NCBI GenBank assembly: GCA_040403075.1
Contig: JBBALJ010000003.1
Location: 1 to 64,000 of the forward strand
Source: RGVD01 sp040403075
Lineage (GTDB): Bacteria; Bacteroidota; Bacteroidia; UKL13-3
Reading direction: 5' to 3'
DNA length: 64,000 nt
In this document: positions 6,201 to 14,347 of the stretch, piece by piece
Layout of the letters: every line of letters starts with the position of its first letter
Position numbering within the stretch: the stretch's first letter is position 1
Position numbers and translations under genes: made by a program
Notes under the pieces: model-generated
Told to the model about the DNA's origin: nothing
Databases searched by the model: none
Seen by the model: only the letters and a program-made list of their open reading frames with translations

Positions 6201-7311
6201 TTTTAAATCTTTCTATGTTTTGAATATAACCATAATGTTTATCTAGCTGATTAACTATTTTTTCTGGTTCCTCATTAATTCTTCTTAAATCTAGTCTAGC
6301 TAATTTATATCCTACATTTTCTGAAATAAATTTATAACTAAATTCATATCTTTTATTTATTAGTATTTCTGAAACACAGCATTTTGGATCACACACTAGT
6401 GTCTGGCACAAAGATGATCCTATGATTCCAGCAATGCTGGTGGCATTTTGAAAATATTTTAATTGCTCTAAGTATCCCATGCCTTCTAAAATAATTGGCT
6501 TATATCCTTTATCAATAAAATAATTTTCAATTAAGTCATCTATTTCTTCTTTAATAAGTCTATCATGAATAGGTACTACTGCTGGATTTAAAGTTTCTTT
6601 ATATCTTTTATTTGCATCTTTTCTAGATAAAAATATTTTTTTAGGGGTTTCTATATTTATTTTATTTAGTTCAGCAATTAATCTTTCCCTCATTGCAAGA
6701 ATTCCAATTTCTCTCCACCAAGAATCCATAAATAAATCTCTAGTTGTATGAGAATTTCTTTCAAAATCATTCTTTAGCCAATAAGCATGACTTACGCCAA
6801 ACCAAAATCTTTCATTATAGTTTTGAAGCACCGTGCTGAATAATCTTTGTTGATCAATTACAAAATAGACTTCATCAAATGTCATATTATATGTATAAAT
6901 ATCAAATATATCTTCTTGATCAACAAATATTTTAAATGTGTCCTCTAAATATTTATGAGGTTGCTTGTCTAATTCTGTTTTAGATAAAGTATGGAAATTC
7001 ATGCGCTTAGCTTCTTTTAAAAAGTTTTCTATTGTGCCTCCAGAAAAACTGGTTGGACAAAACATTCTCATTTTTACATCTGGTATTTGAGTTTTTAAAT
7101 ATTCAAACTGTGCAATATTATCATACAGGTAATGCCATATCCATAACTCTGCATAAGCTATAAAAGTTTTTCCAGGGAAATGAATGGTTTTTTGTTCTGG
7201 GTCGATATTATATGATACATTAGAAAGTTTAAATATTTTACCTAAAGAATCAGTTGCATCAATAACATCAATTTTACCAGCTGACCATCTCTCTGGAAAA
7301 TCAAATGGCAT
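6193..7311 (-). CDS. GT61-family glycosyltransferase
   Basis: A 372-residue paralogue of its downstream neighbour, with KKIFLSRKDANKRY, then DKGYKPIILEGMGYLEQLKYF and the SIAGIIGSSLCQTLVC loop, matching GT61. The N-terminal half (residues 1-200) is rich in aromatic residues and has the LWIWHYLYDNIAQFE pattern also seen in the GT61 protein at 9172 (AHLWHFVQEGLAQYE), so these two are closer to each other than to the third. The start overlaps the GDPD-like gene by 11 nt. Confidence 0.8.
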   Translation of the reverse strand: MPFDFPERWSAGKIDVIDATDSLGKIFKLSNVSYNIDPEQKTIHFPGKTFIAYAELWIWHYLYDNIAQFEYLKTQIPDVKMRMFCPTSFSGGTIENFLKEAKRMNFHTLSKTELDKQPHKYLEDTFKIFVDQEDIFDIYTYNMTFDEVYFVIDQQRLFSTVLQNYNERFWFGVSHAYWLKNDFERNSHTTRDLFMDSWWREIGILAMRERLIAELNKINIETPKKIFLSRKDANKRYKETLNPAVVPIHDRLIKEEIDDLIENYFIDKGYKPIILEGMGYLEQLKYFQNATSIAGIIGSSLCQTLVCDPKCCVSEILINKRYEFSYKFISENVGYKLARLDLRRINEEPEKIVNQLDKHYGYIQNIERFKNG

Positions 7312-7762
7312 CTAGCATCTCTTTTACATATTCAATTTCATCTGTGCAGACACCATAAATGTCAGGACCTAAATCTAAATAATTATCGAGCTCTGGCATA
7401 ACAAGCACGGAGTTTGGTGTTAGGTTTTTACCTGGGAAAGTCCAAAATATATTTTTGCTGGTCAAGGCAAAGTCGTCGTTTTGATGCCAGAAATAATGAA
7501 CTTCATCTAAAAGAAATTGGCATACATAAAGAGCTTCTAAGTTTTTACAATGTACCCAAAGATTTTCTTTATTTTTTTCTAAAAAACTCTTAGGGATTTC
7601 ATATTTTGGCTCATTATGACCAAGGAATAACTTGGTATCTGTTGACCATAAATCAACTTCAACGTCATAACCTTTTTCAATTGTTTCTAAAATATAATCT
7701 GGTGCATTTTCTTTAGTTGGGTTTGACCCTATTGTATTTCCTCTATGTGCTATAAGTTTCAT
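7301..7762 (-). CDS. Glycerophosphodiester phosphodiesterase-like protein (short)
   Basis: A 153-residue protein with the catalytic set of GDPD enzymes: H6-R7 (IAHRGN), E35-x-D37 (YDVEVDLW) and H49 (LFLGHNEP). GDPDs cleave glycerophosphodiesters to glycerol-3-phosphate and an alcohol. The usual length is about 240 residues; this is a minimal TIM-barrel version. Inside a glycan cassette it could act on a glycerol-phosphate or phosphodiester-linked sugar. The ATGA overlap with the cupin gene shows coupling. Confidence 0.68.
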   Translation of the reverse strand: MKLIAHRGNTIGSNPTKENAPDYILETIEKGYDVEVDLWSTDTKLFLGHNEPKYEIPKSFLEKNKENLWVHCKNLEALYVCQFLLDEVHYFWHQNDDFALTSKNIFWTFPGKNLTPNSVLVMPELDNYLDLGPDIYGVCTDEIEYVKEMLDAI

Positions 7763-8088
7763 ATTTTTTCAACTACCACCTTGTCATTTGTAATTCCAGG
7801 CACCTTTACGCAAACAACTTCACAGTCTGTAATGAATTCTGGATCAGCTATTTCATAAGGGTAAATAATAAATATATCTCCAGATAGCAAAATTTTATCC
7901 TGCATTTTCATTTTACCCCGAACCATCAAATTGATCTCAATTACCTGTTCTTGGTAATGAACTGGCCATTTTTCTCCTTTATGGTGATATTTATATGAAA
8001 CCTCACATGCATCTGTTTTGTAAGCAGCTTTATCAAAATTTCCTACAAACCACCCTCCGATTGTATCCTTTAGTCTTGAAAGTTTCAT
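7759..8088 (-). CDS. Cupin-like protein
   Basis: A 109-residue beta-rich protein. YKYHHKGEKWPVHYQEQVIEINLMVRG and the later SGDIFIIYPYEIADPEF look like the two half-motifs of a small cupin barrel, with H34, H35 and H44 as possible metal ligands. In sugar cassettes such proteins may be isomerases or epimerases, but nothing here fixes the reaction. It is coupled by 4-nt overlaps on both sides (nucleotidyltransferase upstream, GDPD-like downstream). Confidence 0.5.
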   Translation of the reverse strand: MKLSRLKDTIGGWFVGNFDKAAYKTDACEVSYKYHHKGEKWPVHYQEQVIEINLMVRGKMKMQDKILLSGDIFIIYPYEIADPEFITDCEVVCVKVPGITNDKVVVEKI

Positions 8089-9179
8089 AGCCCGTATTCT
8101 TCCCAGTAAGTTGAATTAAAGCCATCATTAGTTATTAAATTTATAGCAGTAGCCCTATCTATATCCTTATTGTTTAGTTTATCATTAATAAGTACCCGCT
8201 GACCACTTGTAACTCCCATTATTAAAAGATCCCAGCAAAGACCTAGTCCGTTTAAATGCTTTTCTGTTATTCCCCTAGCAGATTCTTTTCTTGCAGTCGT
8301 CAAAATTATCTTATAGCCTTTAGAATCCCACTCGTTAAACTTATTAATTACTCCTGGCAAAATTTCTACTTCAAATTTTCCTAAGTCACTAAATTTATGT
8401 AGGTGCTTTATGATTGTGCCATCAATATCGCAAAATATAGTTTTAGGTTTATCTGTATAAAATTCTTTAACTTTACCTAGATAAATAGCAACATCTTCAG
8501 GGGTTCCTAAATTAATATAGTTATTATTTGGTATGTAAAATGGAGATATATATTTATTATTTTTTAACATATATGAGTATGTCTGCGAAATATAAACTTC
8601 GCTTGTACTATCTGTATTCAAAAGTTCTCGTGCAGAATCAACAAAGTCTGATCCATGTTTCCAATAATGTACTCCTATTAATGCATCATTAGATATTACT
8701 TCTTTTTCTACAATTTTGATTATTTTATTGTCAACAACTTCAGCATAGCTATGTTTTGGATCATTAGCATTAAACAAAACTACTGAACCGTCGCAATTTG
8801 TTTCTTTAACATAGTCAACAAATTCTTCATGATCCCAGTTAAGTATTTGATCGCAATTAATTGTAATAAGCGAATCTTTGTTGTCTATATATTTTTCTGC
8901 ATACATGACTGCATCTGCAGCACCACGTTGTTTTTTATCTACCTTTATTTCAATTGCATCTGGCTGAATTCTTTTAATAATGGAAGACAGCTCAACATTA
9001 TAAGCATCATTTTTATATTGTTTTGTAATAAAAATATATTGTCCTTTAATTCCAAAAGTTTCTACCGAATGCTCAATCATGGTCTTACCATTAACAATAA
9101 TCAAAGGCTTTGGGGTTTTTATTCCAGTAGAAGAAAATCTAGTTCCTTCTCCAGCTAAAGGCACAACAATATTAATCAT
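8085..9179 (-). CDS. Sugar nucleotidyltransferase fused to a HAD phosphatase
   Basis: A 364-residue two-domain protein. Residues 1-235 are a nucleotidyltransferase with the NTP-binding loop PLAGEGTRF (7-15), the TPKPLI motif and the metal-site NCDQ (108-111). Residues 245-364 are a HAD-type phosphatase: DIDGT at 251-255, TTARK near 294-298, and LINDK as the late acidic motif. It could dephosphorylate a sugar bisphosphate and then activate the monophosphate as an NDP-sugar, as separate enzymes do in heptose pathways. It would supply a donor for the three GT61 enzymes nearby. The start overlaps the upstream GT61 gene by 8 nt. Confidence 0.82.
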   Translation of the reverse strand: MINIVVPLAGEGTRFSSTGIKTPKPLIIVNGKTMIEHSVETFGIKGQYIFITKQYKNDAYNVELSSIIKRIQPDAIEIKVDKKQRGAADAVMYAEKYIDNKDSLITINCDQILNWDHEEFVDYVKETNCDGSVVLFNANDPKHSYAEVVDNKIIKIVEKEVISNDALIGVHYWKHGSDFVDSARELLNTDSTSEVYISQTYSYMLKNNKYISPFYIPNNNYINLGTPEDVAIYLGKVKEFYTDKPKTIFCDIDGTIIKHLHKFSDLGKFEVEILPGVINKFNEWDSKGYKIILTTARKESARGITEKHLNGLGLCWDLLIMGVTSGQRVLINDKLNNKDIDRATAINLITNDGFNSTYWEEYGL

Positions 9180-10221
9180 TTTGTTCTACCAACTCTTTTA
9201 ATTTACTCATAGTTTTGTTTGATAAAACTGCATCAAAATCTTTTCTCCATCTTAATTCTGCAGTTTTAATATTTAATCCAAATTCTTTAAAGTATTCATA
9301 AGACCAATAGTAGTTTGCGCTTACGTGTATTTCAATTACCGTTGTGCCAGGCCTGCATAAAAATGTATTAAATAATCCAGATCCAGTAAGTCCAGCCACA
9401 TGTGTTGCATTAAAAAGAATATTAATTTGATCTATATAACCATAATCAGTTAATACAACCTTATTATACCCTTGTGAAATAAAATAGTCAATCAAAGTTT
9501 GTTCTTGATGATAAGACCTAGAGGGTGCCAAAAAAGACCACATTTTATTTACGTCTTCTCTACTTATATATATTTTTGTGTAAAAGCTTTCATCTTTTTT
9601 CATATATTTAGATAGCCTATTTTTAACAAGCTTTAGGCCTTCTATCTGCCACCTATCATATATGCAATCTTCATGAAAATATGGGGAAGCTCTTTTTACA
9701 TCCTCCGTAGAAATCCATTTACCCTCATCATCTGTAGCTTTTATCCAATAAGGTATTACATCTCCAGTTAATATTAAATTTCTATCTAGAAGTCTAGATA
9801 TATCATTAATAAAATAAGCTTCTTTAATTAATATACTGGATTTGTTTGTAAGGTATATTTTTTTGTCATGACTATATATGCTTGCTAAATCTTTTATATA
9901 AGGACTATACTGAAATTTCATATTAGAATACTCTTGTATAGGAATAAATGTTTTATTAATACTTTCTAAATGATAGTCATGAAAAAATAATTTAACTAAA
10001 GTAAATTTTTTAGATATTACTTCATACTGCGCTAGGCCTTCTTGAACAAAGTGCCAAAGGTGTGCGTTAGCCTGCATCATAAAAGCAGGATCATTTATTT
10101 TAATGTCATAAACATTTGCATCTTTATTTCTTAATCCTGTAACTTTAATTATTTCAAAATTTTCTTCTGGATATGGAATTGACTCAATAGTGTCAAATTT
10201 CCAATTCTGATACTCAAACAT
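9172..10221 (-). CDS. GT61-family glycosyltransferase
   Basis: A 349-residue protein with KIYISREDVNKMW, GYNKVVLTDYGYIDQINI and HVAGLTGSGLFNTFLC, the GT61 pattern in order. It is the first of three GT61 genes in the cassette. The ATG directly follows the stop of the upstream gene, with GGAG 5 nt before the start. Confidence 0.8.
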   Translation of the reverse strand: MFEYQNWKFDTIESIPYPEENFEIIKVTGLRNKDANVYDIKINDPAFMMQANAHLWHFVQEGLAQYEVISKKFTLVKLFFHDYHLESINKTFIPIQEYSNMKFQYSPYIKDLASIYSHDKKIYLTNKSSILIKEAYFINDISRLLDRNLILTGDVIPYWIKATDDEGKWISTEDVKRASPYFHEDCIYDRWQIEGLKLVKNRLSKYMKKDESFYTKIYISREDVNKMWSFLAPSRSYHQEQTLIDYFISQGYNKVVLTDYGYIDQINILFNATHVAGLTGSGLFNTFLCRPGTTVIEIHVSANYYWSYEYFKEFGLNIKTAELRWRKDFDAVLSNKTMSKLKELVEQND

Positions 10222-10503
10222 TTATTCTCCTAAAAACCTTAACCCATATTGTTTAGATTCTTCTATTCCAGCATCACTAAGTTTAATTTCAGCTTCTAAA
10301 TTTTCATTATACTCTACTTCTATAAGACCTTTTTCATAAAGATCAAGCAACGTATTATCAACATGTTCTTGATGAGATTGCCACAACTCTGGTGCAAGAT
10401 CTTTTGCTTTTTCTGTAATAGAAAATAATATTTCTCCATCTTTATCTACACCAGAAATTTCAATAGCTCCTATTTCTAAATAATATTCCATTATTTCATC
10501 CAT
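10222..10503 (-). CDS. Small protein, possibly winged-helix
   Basis: A 93-residue acidic protein. The C-terminal half, with a helix pair and LLDLYEKGLIEVEYNENLEAEIKLSDAGIEES, looks like a winged-helix wing and recognition helix (a stretch ending in TEKA...LSDAG is common in phage-encoded winged-helix proteins). I do not assign a function. The ATG at 10503 overlaps the SGNH gene stop; an upstream in-frame ATG at 10524 is possible. It joins the SGNH gene to the GT61 cassette. Confidence 0.55.
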   Translation of the reverse strand: MDEIMEYYLEIGAIEISGVDKDGEILFSITEKAKDLAPELWQSHQEHVDNTLLDLYEKGLIEVEYNENLEAEIKLSDAGIEESKQYGLRFLGE

Positions 10504-11491
10504 TATTAATCCAATCTGATACATATTTTTTTACTATATCTCCTACATGCTGGTGTCGATGTGAGCCCCAGTGTGCATAATAAATTCCATAATCTCTATC
10601 ATTTCCAAGATCAAAAAAATCTGGTCCTGATTTTTTTAGATCTTCATGACATAATATTCTTTTCCCATTAGGCATATACTTGTCTTCTATTGTATCGTAA
10701 TCTATATGCCAATCTTGCATATTTATATCAATTAATGTTTTATAATATTCAGGACCTAACGTTTTTAAAACTAAAAATTGTTTTTGATCCCATGTAGACC
10801 AAGCAAATTTAATTCCTGCTACTTCACAATAAGACTCTAGCATCATTATGCTTTGTGCAGATAAAAAATGTGCAATTTCTGGGTTAATCACCTCTTCTGC
10901 AATAAAAGGCTTGATTGCAATTTTAAAATCTTTATCTACAGTTCCTGGAATAAAAGCATTTTTCAAAATATATTCATTATAGTCATCATGTGGTTTATTT
11001 TTTAATTCTTTTATTGCTCCTTTAGTTGTAAAAATTTTTTCATTAACTGGGATAAGCATTCTATAGAAATCTGGGAATAAAGCGTATATATATTTGGGAT
11101 GACCAAATTCTTTAAAATATGCAAATATTCTTTTTATCTGACCATATACAGAGTCTCCAGATAAAGCAAGGCTTGCGTGTGTAATATTTAAATCTTTTGC
11201 TACAATATTAGACCAAATATTTTCTTTTGGTACTCCTGCTCCCCAAGTCAATGAGCATCCAGCAAATAATATATCAGTATTTTTGTGAAAAGCTGGAGAT
11301 CTATAATTTTTTTTATTTAAGTTATACTGTATGTCACGATTAAAAAATGAGTGGTCTTGTGGAGAATCTTTAATTAATTTATTAGTATATATTAAATTTT
11401 TATTGTAATCTGGGACTTTAAAGAACTTGCTTGGCTCATATAAAATTGCATCTAAAAAACTTCCTGTATCATTCATATGTAAATTAAACAT
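10496..11491 (-). CDS. SGNH/GDSL hydrolase-like protein
   Basis: A 331-residue protein. ILFAGCSLTWGAGV carries the nucleophile-type S80 in place of GDS; ASLALSGDSVYGQI follows as the Gly block; near the C-terminus YYAHWGSHRHQHVGDIV gives the likely catalytic His. SGNH enzymes add or remove acyl groups on glycans or cleave esters. It resembles the protein at 13129 over the whole length, so the two are paralogues on either side of the carbamoyltransferase and tRNA-Met. Likely role: glycan acyl decoration or removal. Confidence 0.7.
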   Translation of the reverse strand: MFNLHMNDTGSFLDAILYEPSKFFKVPDYNKNLIYTNKLIKDSPQDHSFFNRDIQYNLNKKNYRSPAFHKNTDILFAGCSLTWGAGVPKENIWSNIVAKDLNITHASLALSGDSVYGQIKRIFAYFKEFGHPKYIYALFPDFYRMLIPVNEKIFTTKGAIKELKNKPHDDYNEYILKNAFIPGTVDKDFKIAIKPFIAEEVINPEIAHFLSAQSIMMLESYCEVAGIKFAWSTWDQKQFLVLKTLGPEYYKTLIDINMQDWHIDYDTIEDKYMPNGKRILCHEDLKKSGPDFFDLGNDRDYGIYYAHWGSHRHQHVGDIVKKYVSDWINNG

Positions 11492-11502
11492 TTTGCCTCC
11501 AG

Positions 11503-11576
11503 TGCAACAAGTAGGACTTGAACCTACGATTACCGAATTATGAGTTCGGGGCTTTAACCAACTAAGCTATTGTTGC
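11503..11576 (-). tRNA. tRNA-Met(CAT)
   Basis: A 74-nt cloverleaf: acceptor GCAACAA/TTGTTGC, D stem GCTT/AAGC, anticodon stem CCGAA/TTCGG with loop CTCATAA, T arm GTAGG-TTCAAGT-CCTAC, discriminator A. The CTCATAA loop and pairing fit an elongator methionine tRNA, but a modified Ile-CAT species cannot be excluded. Its first 23 nt also encode the C-terminus and stop of the carbamoyltransferase. Confidence 0.92.
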
Positions 11577-13047
11577 CAGTTAGTATATTATAACTATAAT
11601 GGGCCTGCCAGTCAAGGACGTCCTGCTCATCATTTATTAATGGCTGGCCTTTTATATTTAAACTTGTGTTTAATAATATCGGTACGCCAGTTTGTAAATA
11701 AAATTTATTTAAAACTCTCCATAACCCTCTATGTTGATCTTTGTTTACAGTTTGAACTCTTGATGTGCCATCTATATGAACAACAGATGGGATCTTGTCT
11801 GGCTGTAAACACTTTACAGTGTATTGCATATAAGGAGATGCAAAGTCCATGTTAAACCATTTAGATGCACATTCTTCCATAACAACTGGCGCAAACGGCC
11901 TAAATAGTTCACGTTGTTTTATTTTATTTACTTTATCTTTAATGCTTGGATCTCTTGGGTCTGCCAATATGCTTCTATTGCCTAATGCTCTAGGCCCATA
12001 TTCAGCCCTTCCGTTTGCAACTGCTACAATTCCATCTTTAAGAATACCGTCAACTATTTTTTGCACTGGGTATTCTCCGCCAAGATTGTACCCTAGGTAA
12101 GGATCTTTCCATTCAATATGCTTTCCATACAATGCTGCTGCCGCACCCAATGACGATCCAGCGTCTCCTGGATTTGGCATAATCCAAATATCTTTGAATA
12201 TTTTCCATAGCAATGTATTAGCTTTGCTGTTTAATGCACAGCCTCCCATAAATACAATGTTACTTTTACCTGTAATTAACTTTGCCATTTGCATAAACTC
12301 AAGTAGTCTTTGCTCATAAACAAACTGAACTGCCGCCGCAAGATCATATTTTCTTTGGTCAAGCCATTCCCCTATGCATCCAGTTCCTTCTTGACCAGCA
12401 AAACACGGAACCTGGCCCCAATTAAAATCTGTTATTCCTTTATGAAAATTATATGATTGAGTATAATAATTTGGAAAATAATTATCTACTTCTTTGTAGT
12501 ATCTTTTCCAGTCGCCATACCCAGCCATCCCCATTAATATATATTCTTCTTCGTTTGGCTTAAGTCCTAAAAGTTCTGTAAACGCAGAATAGAATAGTCC
12601 AAAGCTGACTGGGTAGTTTTGTTTGTATTTTAATTTTATTTTTTCTCCTTCACCGATCCAGACAGTGGATGTGTTATATTCTCCAATTGAATCTAAAACA
12701 ACAATTGCGGCATCTGTAAATGGGCTAGTATAATATCCAGCACAAGCATGGGAATAATGGTGCTTAAATGATTTTCTTGGTATTCCCTGTATTTCAAACC
12801 TCGGCTTCCAGTCTCCTAGACCACCCTTTAGAAGCAGTCTAGAGGCCTTTAGAGAGGGTTTCTCGTAGTAGGCTATGGCATCAGGTGCACCGTATTGTAA
12901 AACATCATTAACTAAACTATCATTGATATACCAATCATTTTTTGTTTTACTATATCTTTCAGAATGGCCCGCAAATAGTATCTGCCCATCTTTAATTAAC
13001 GACAAAGATGCGTCGTGAGAGGTCTCATTAACACCTAATATAATCAT
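11554..13047 (-). CDS. Carbamoyltransferase (NodU/CmcH/TobZ family)
   Basis: A 497-residue enzyme that uses carbamoyl phosphate and ATP to O-carbamoylate a sugar or similar hydroxyl group. The N-terminal Kae1-like domain has GVNETSHDAS and the metal-binding HHYSHACAGYYTSPF (H96, H97, H100), FMGGCALNS and NPGDAGSSLGAA. The C-terminal YrdC-like domain has GRAEYGPRALGNRSILADPR, ELFRPFAPVV and ILLNTSLNIKGQPLI. Length is slightly short for the family (usually 550-600), and the last residues come from the 5' part of the tRNA-Met gene. It probably modifies the same glycan that the GT61 cassette builds. Confidence 0.93.
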   Translation of the reverse strand: MIILGVNETSHDASLSLIKDGQILFAGHSERYSKTKNDWYINDSLVNDVLQYGAPDAIAYYEKPSLKASRLLLKGGLGDWKPRFEIQGIPRKSFKHHYSHACAGYYTSPFTDAAIVVLDSIGEYNTSTVWIGEGEKIKLKYKQNYPVSFGLFYSAFTELLGLKPNEEEYILMGMAGYGDWKRYYKEVDNYFPNYYTQSYNFHKGITDFNWGQVPCFAGQEGTGCIGEWLDQRKYDLAAAVQFVYEQRLLEFMQMAKLITGKSNIVFMGGCALNSKANTLLWKIFKDIWIMPNPGDAGSSLGAAAALYGKHIEWKDPYLGYNLGGEYPVQKIVDGILKDGIVAVANGRAEYGPRALGNRSILADPRDPSIKDKVNKIKQRELFRPFAPVVMEECASKWFNMDFASPYMQYTVKCLQPDKIPSVVHIDGTSRVQTVNKDQHRGLWRVLNKFYLQTGVPILLNTSLNIKGQPLINDEQDVLDWQAHYSYNILTGNNSLVG

Positions 13048-13113
13048 TAATATATAAACCTATCATCTTTCTTTTTATATTTTTTTGAGTTTAATTTTCT
13101 TTTTATTCTTTCT

Positions 13114-13119
13114 ATTATA
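13114..13119 (-). promoter_or_regulatory. Possible promoter for the carbamoyltransferase
   Basis: A TATAAT box on the minus strand lies in an 81-bp AT-rich gap, about 66 nt before the ATG. No TG extension or good -35 is seen, so this is weak. Confidence 0.3.
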
Positions 13120-13128
13120 TAAAGTATA

Positions 13129-14133
13129 TTAAAAACTAATTTCATCGTTTTCAATCTTTTCTATAAATATTTCTGCTAAATGCTGGTGCTCATGCGTACC
13201 CATATGAACTTTATCATTACCGACTTTAAAAATTTCTGGATAACTATATTCTAAATCATTATGACAAAATATTATGTCTGGGCAATCTATATTGCTACTA
13301 CAGTTATTACAATCTAAAGCATATTTTTCATGATAGCCGCTAGACTTAATTAAATTAACCTTGACGCCAAATGGGTTCTCTTCAAAGCTACAACGAGAGA
13401 ACCATTTAAATGCATTAGATGATAAGTAGTTATTAAATGGGTATTCTTTTTGATCTGCTAACTGCATAAAATCATAATCTGTAGATGACTCCCAAGTTGA
13501 CCAGTATATCTTTATACCAACAGCATCGCAATATTGATTTAATAATGAAATGCTTTTCATATTATGAAAAAAAGCAATGTCTGGAGATAACATTTCTTCT
13601 AAATTAAATGGCATTCTTTGGTTCTTTGGCATATTTTCTTTATTATGAGTATTTAAATGTAGGTATGTTAAATATGGTATATCTTGATCATTAGTCTTTT
13701 TAATTTTAATTGATGGGGATGAAACAAGTTCTGGATCTGTTGTAATTTGAAATCTATACATATCTGGAAATAAAACTAATAATACTTTAGGATTTCCAAA
13801 CTCTTGAAAATATGCAAATAAATTATTTACTATTGCTCCGCAAGAAGATGCTGGGACAGATAAATTTGCACAATCAATTCCAAATTGTTTTGCTACAACA
13901 TTTCCCCAAATATGTTCTTTTTCTACACCAAAACCAAAGGTCTGTGAGCACCCAGCAATAAGTAATTTTTCATTCTGATGAAACTCCTTGCTTCTGTAAC
14001 CAAGGCTGTTGTAATCATATTTAATATAGTCTGCGGGATGCCCAGACTTACCTAATGTGTCTGTGTATAAAAAATTTTCTAAGCTTATTTTATTAAATAA
14101 TAATTGACTATTCAGTTCCAATTTTATTTTCAT
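13129..14133 (-). CDS. SGNH/GDSL hydrolase-like protein
   Basis: A 334-residue paralogue of the protein at 10496. Shared blocks: LLIAGCSQTFGFGVEKEHIWGN (nucleophile S63), NLFAYFQEFGNPKVLLVLFPDMYRF, IYWSTWES, and VHMGTHEHQHLAEIF with the probable catalytic His. Expected to act as an esterase or acyltransferase on a glycan. The ATG overlaps the small zinc-finger gene by 26 nt and has only a weak ribosome site, so expression may rely on coupling. Confidence 0.7.
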   Translation of the reverse strand: MKIKLELNSQLLFNKISLENFLYTDTLGKSGHPADYIKYDYNSLGYRSKEFHQNEKLLIAGCSQTFGFGVEKEHIWGNVVAKQFGIDCANLSVPASSCGAIVNNLFAYFQEFGNPKVLLVLFPDMYRFQITTDPELVSSPSIKIKKTNDQDIPYLTYLHLNTHNKENMPKNQRMPFNLEEMLSPDIAFFHNMKSISLLNQYCDAVGIKIYWSTWESSTDYDFMQLADQKEYPFNNYLSSNAFKWFSRCSFEENPFGVKVNLIKSSGYHEKYALDCNNCSSNIDCPDIIFCHNDLEYSYPEIFKVGNDKVHMGTHEHQHLAEIFIEKIENDEISF

Positions 14134-14347
14134 TTTCTACTATAGACTGGACATATTCAGAAAAATGTTTTCTAATAGATCCAGACGGACGCTTGCCAAT
14201 AACAGACCATATTCTTTTATATTCCATTACATTTGCAAATGTAGTTGGGCAAAGCACAGTACCATTTAGATCTTTCATTACGGTTGGTAGTGGAACATGT
14301 TTTCCGCAGCACTTACATTCTTTTGCTTTTTCTTGATACTCGCTCAT
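14108..14347 (-). CDS. Small zinc-knuckle protein downstream of terminase
   Basis: A 79-residue protein with one CKCC knuckle near residue 11-14 (ECKCCGKHVPLPTV) and C33. Phages often carry a short Cys-rich protein next to the terminase, but I do not recognise a defined family. Its start overlaps the terminase stop by 4 nt (ATGA). Confidence 0.55.
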   Translation of the reverse strand: MSEYQEKAKECKCCGKHVPLPTVMKDLNGTVLCPTTFANVMEYKRIWSVIGKRPSGSIRKHFSEYVQSIVENENKIGTE

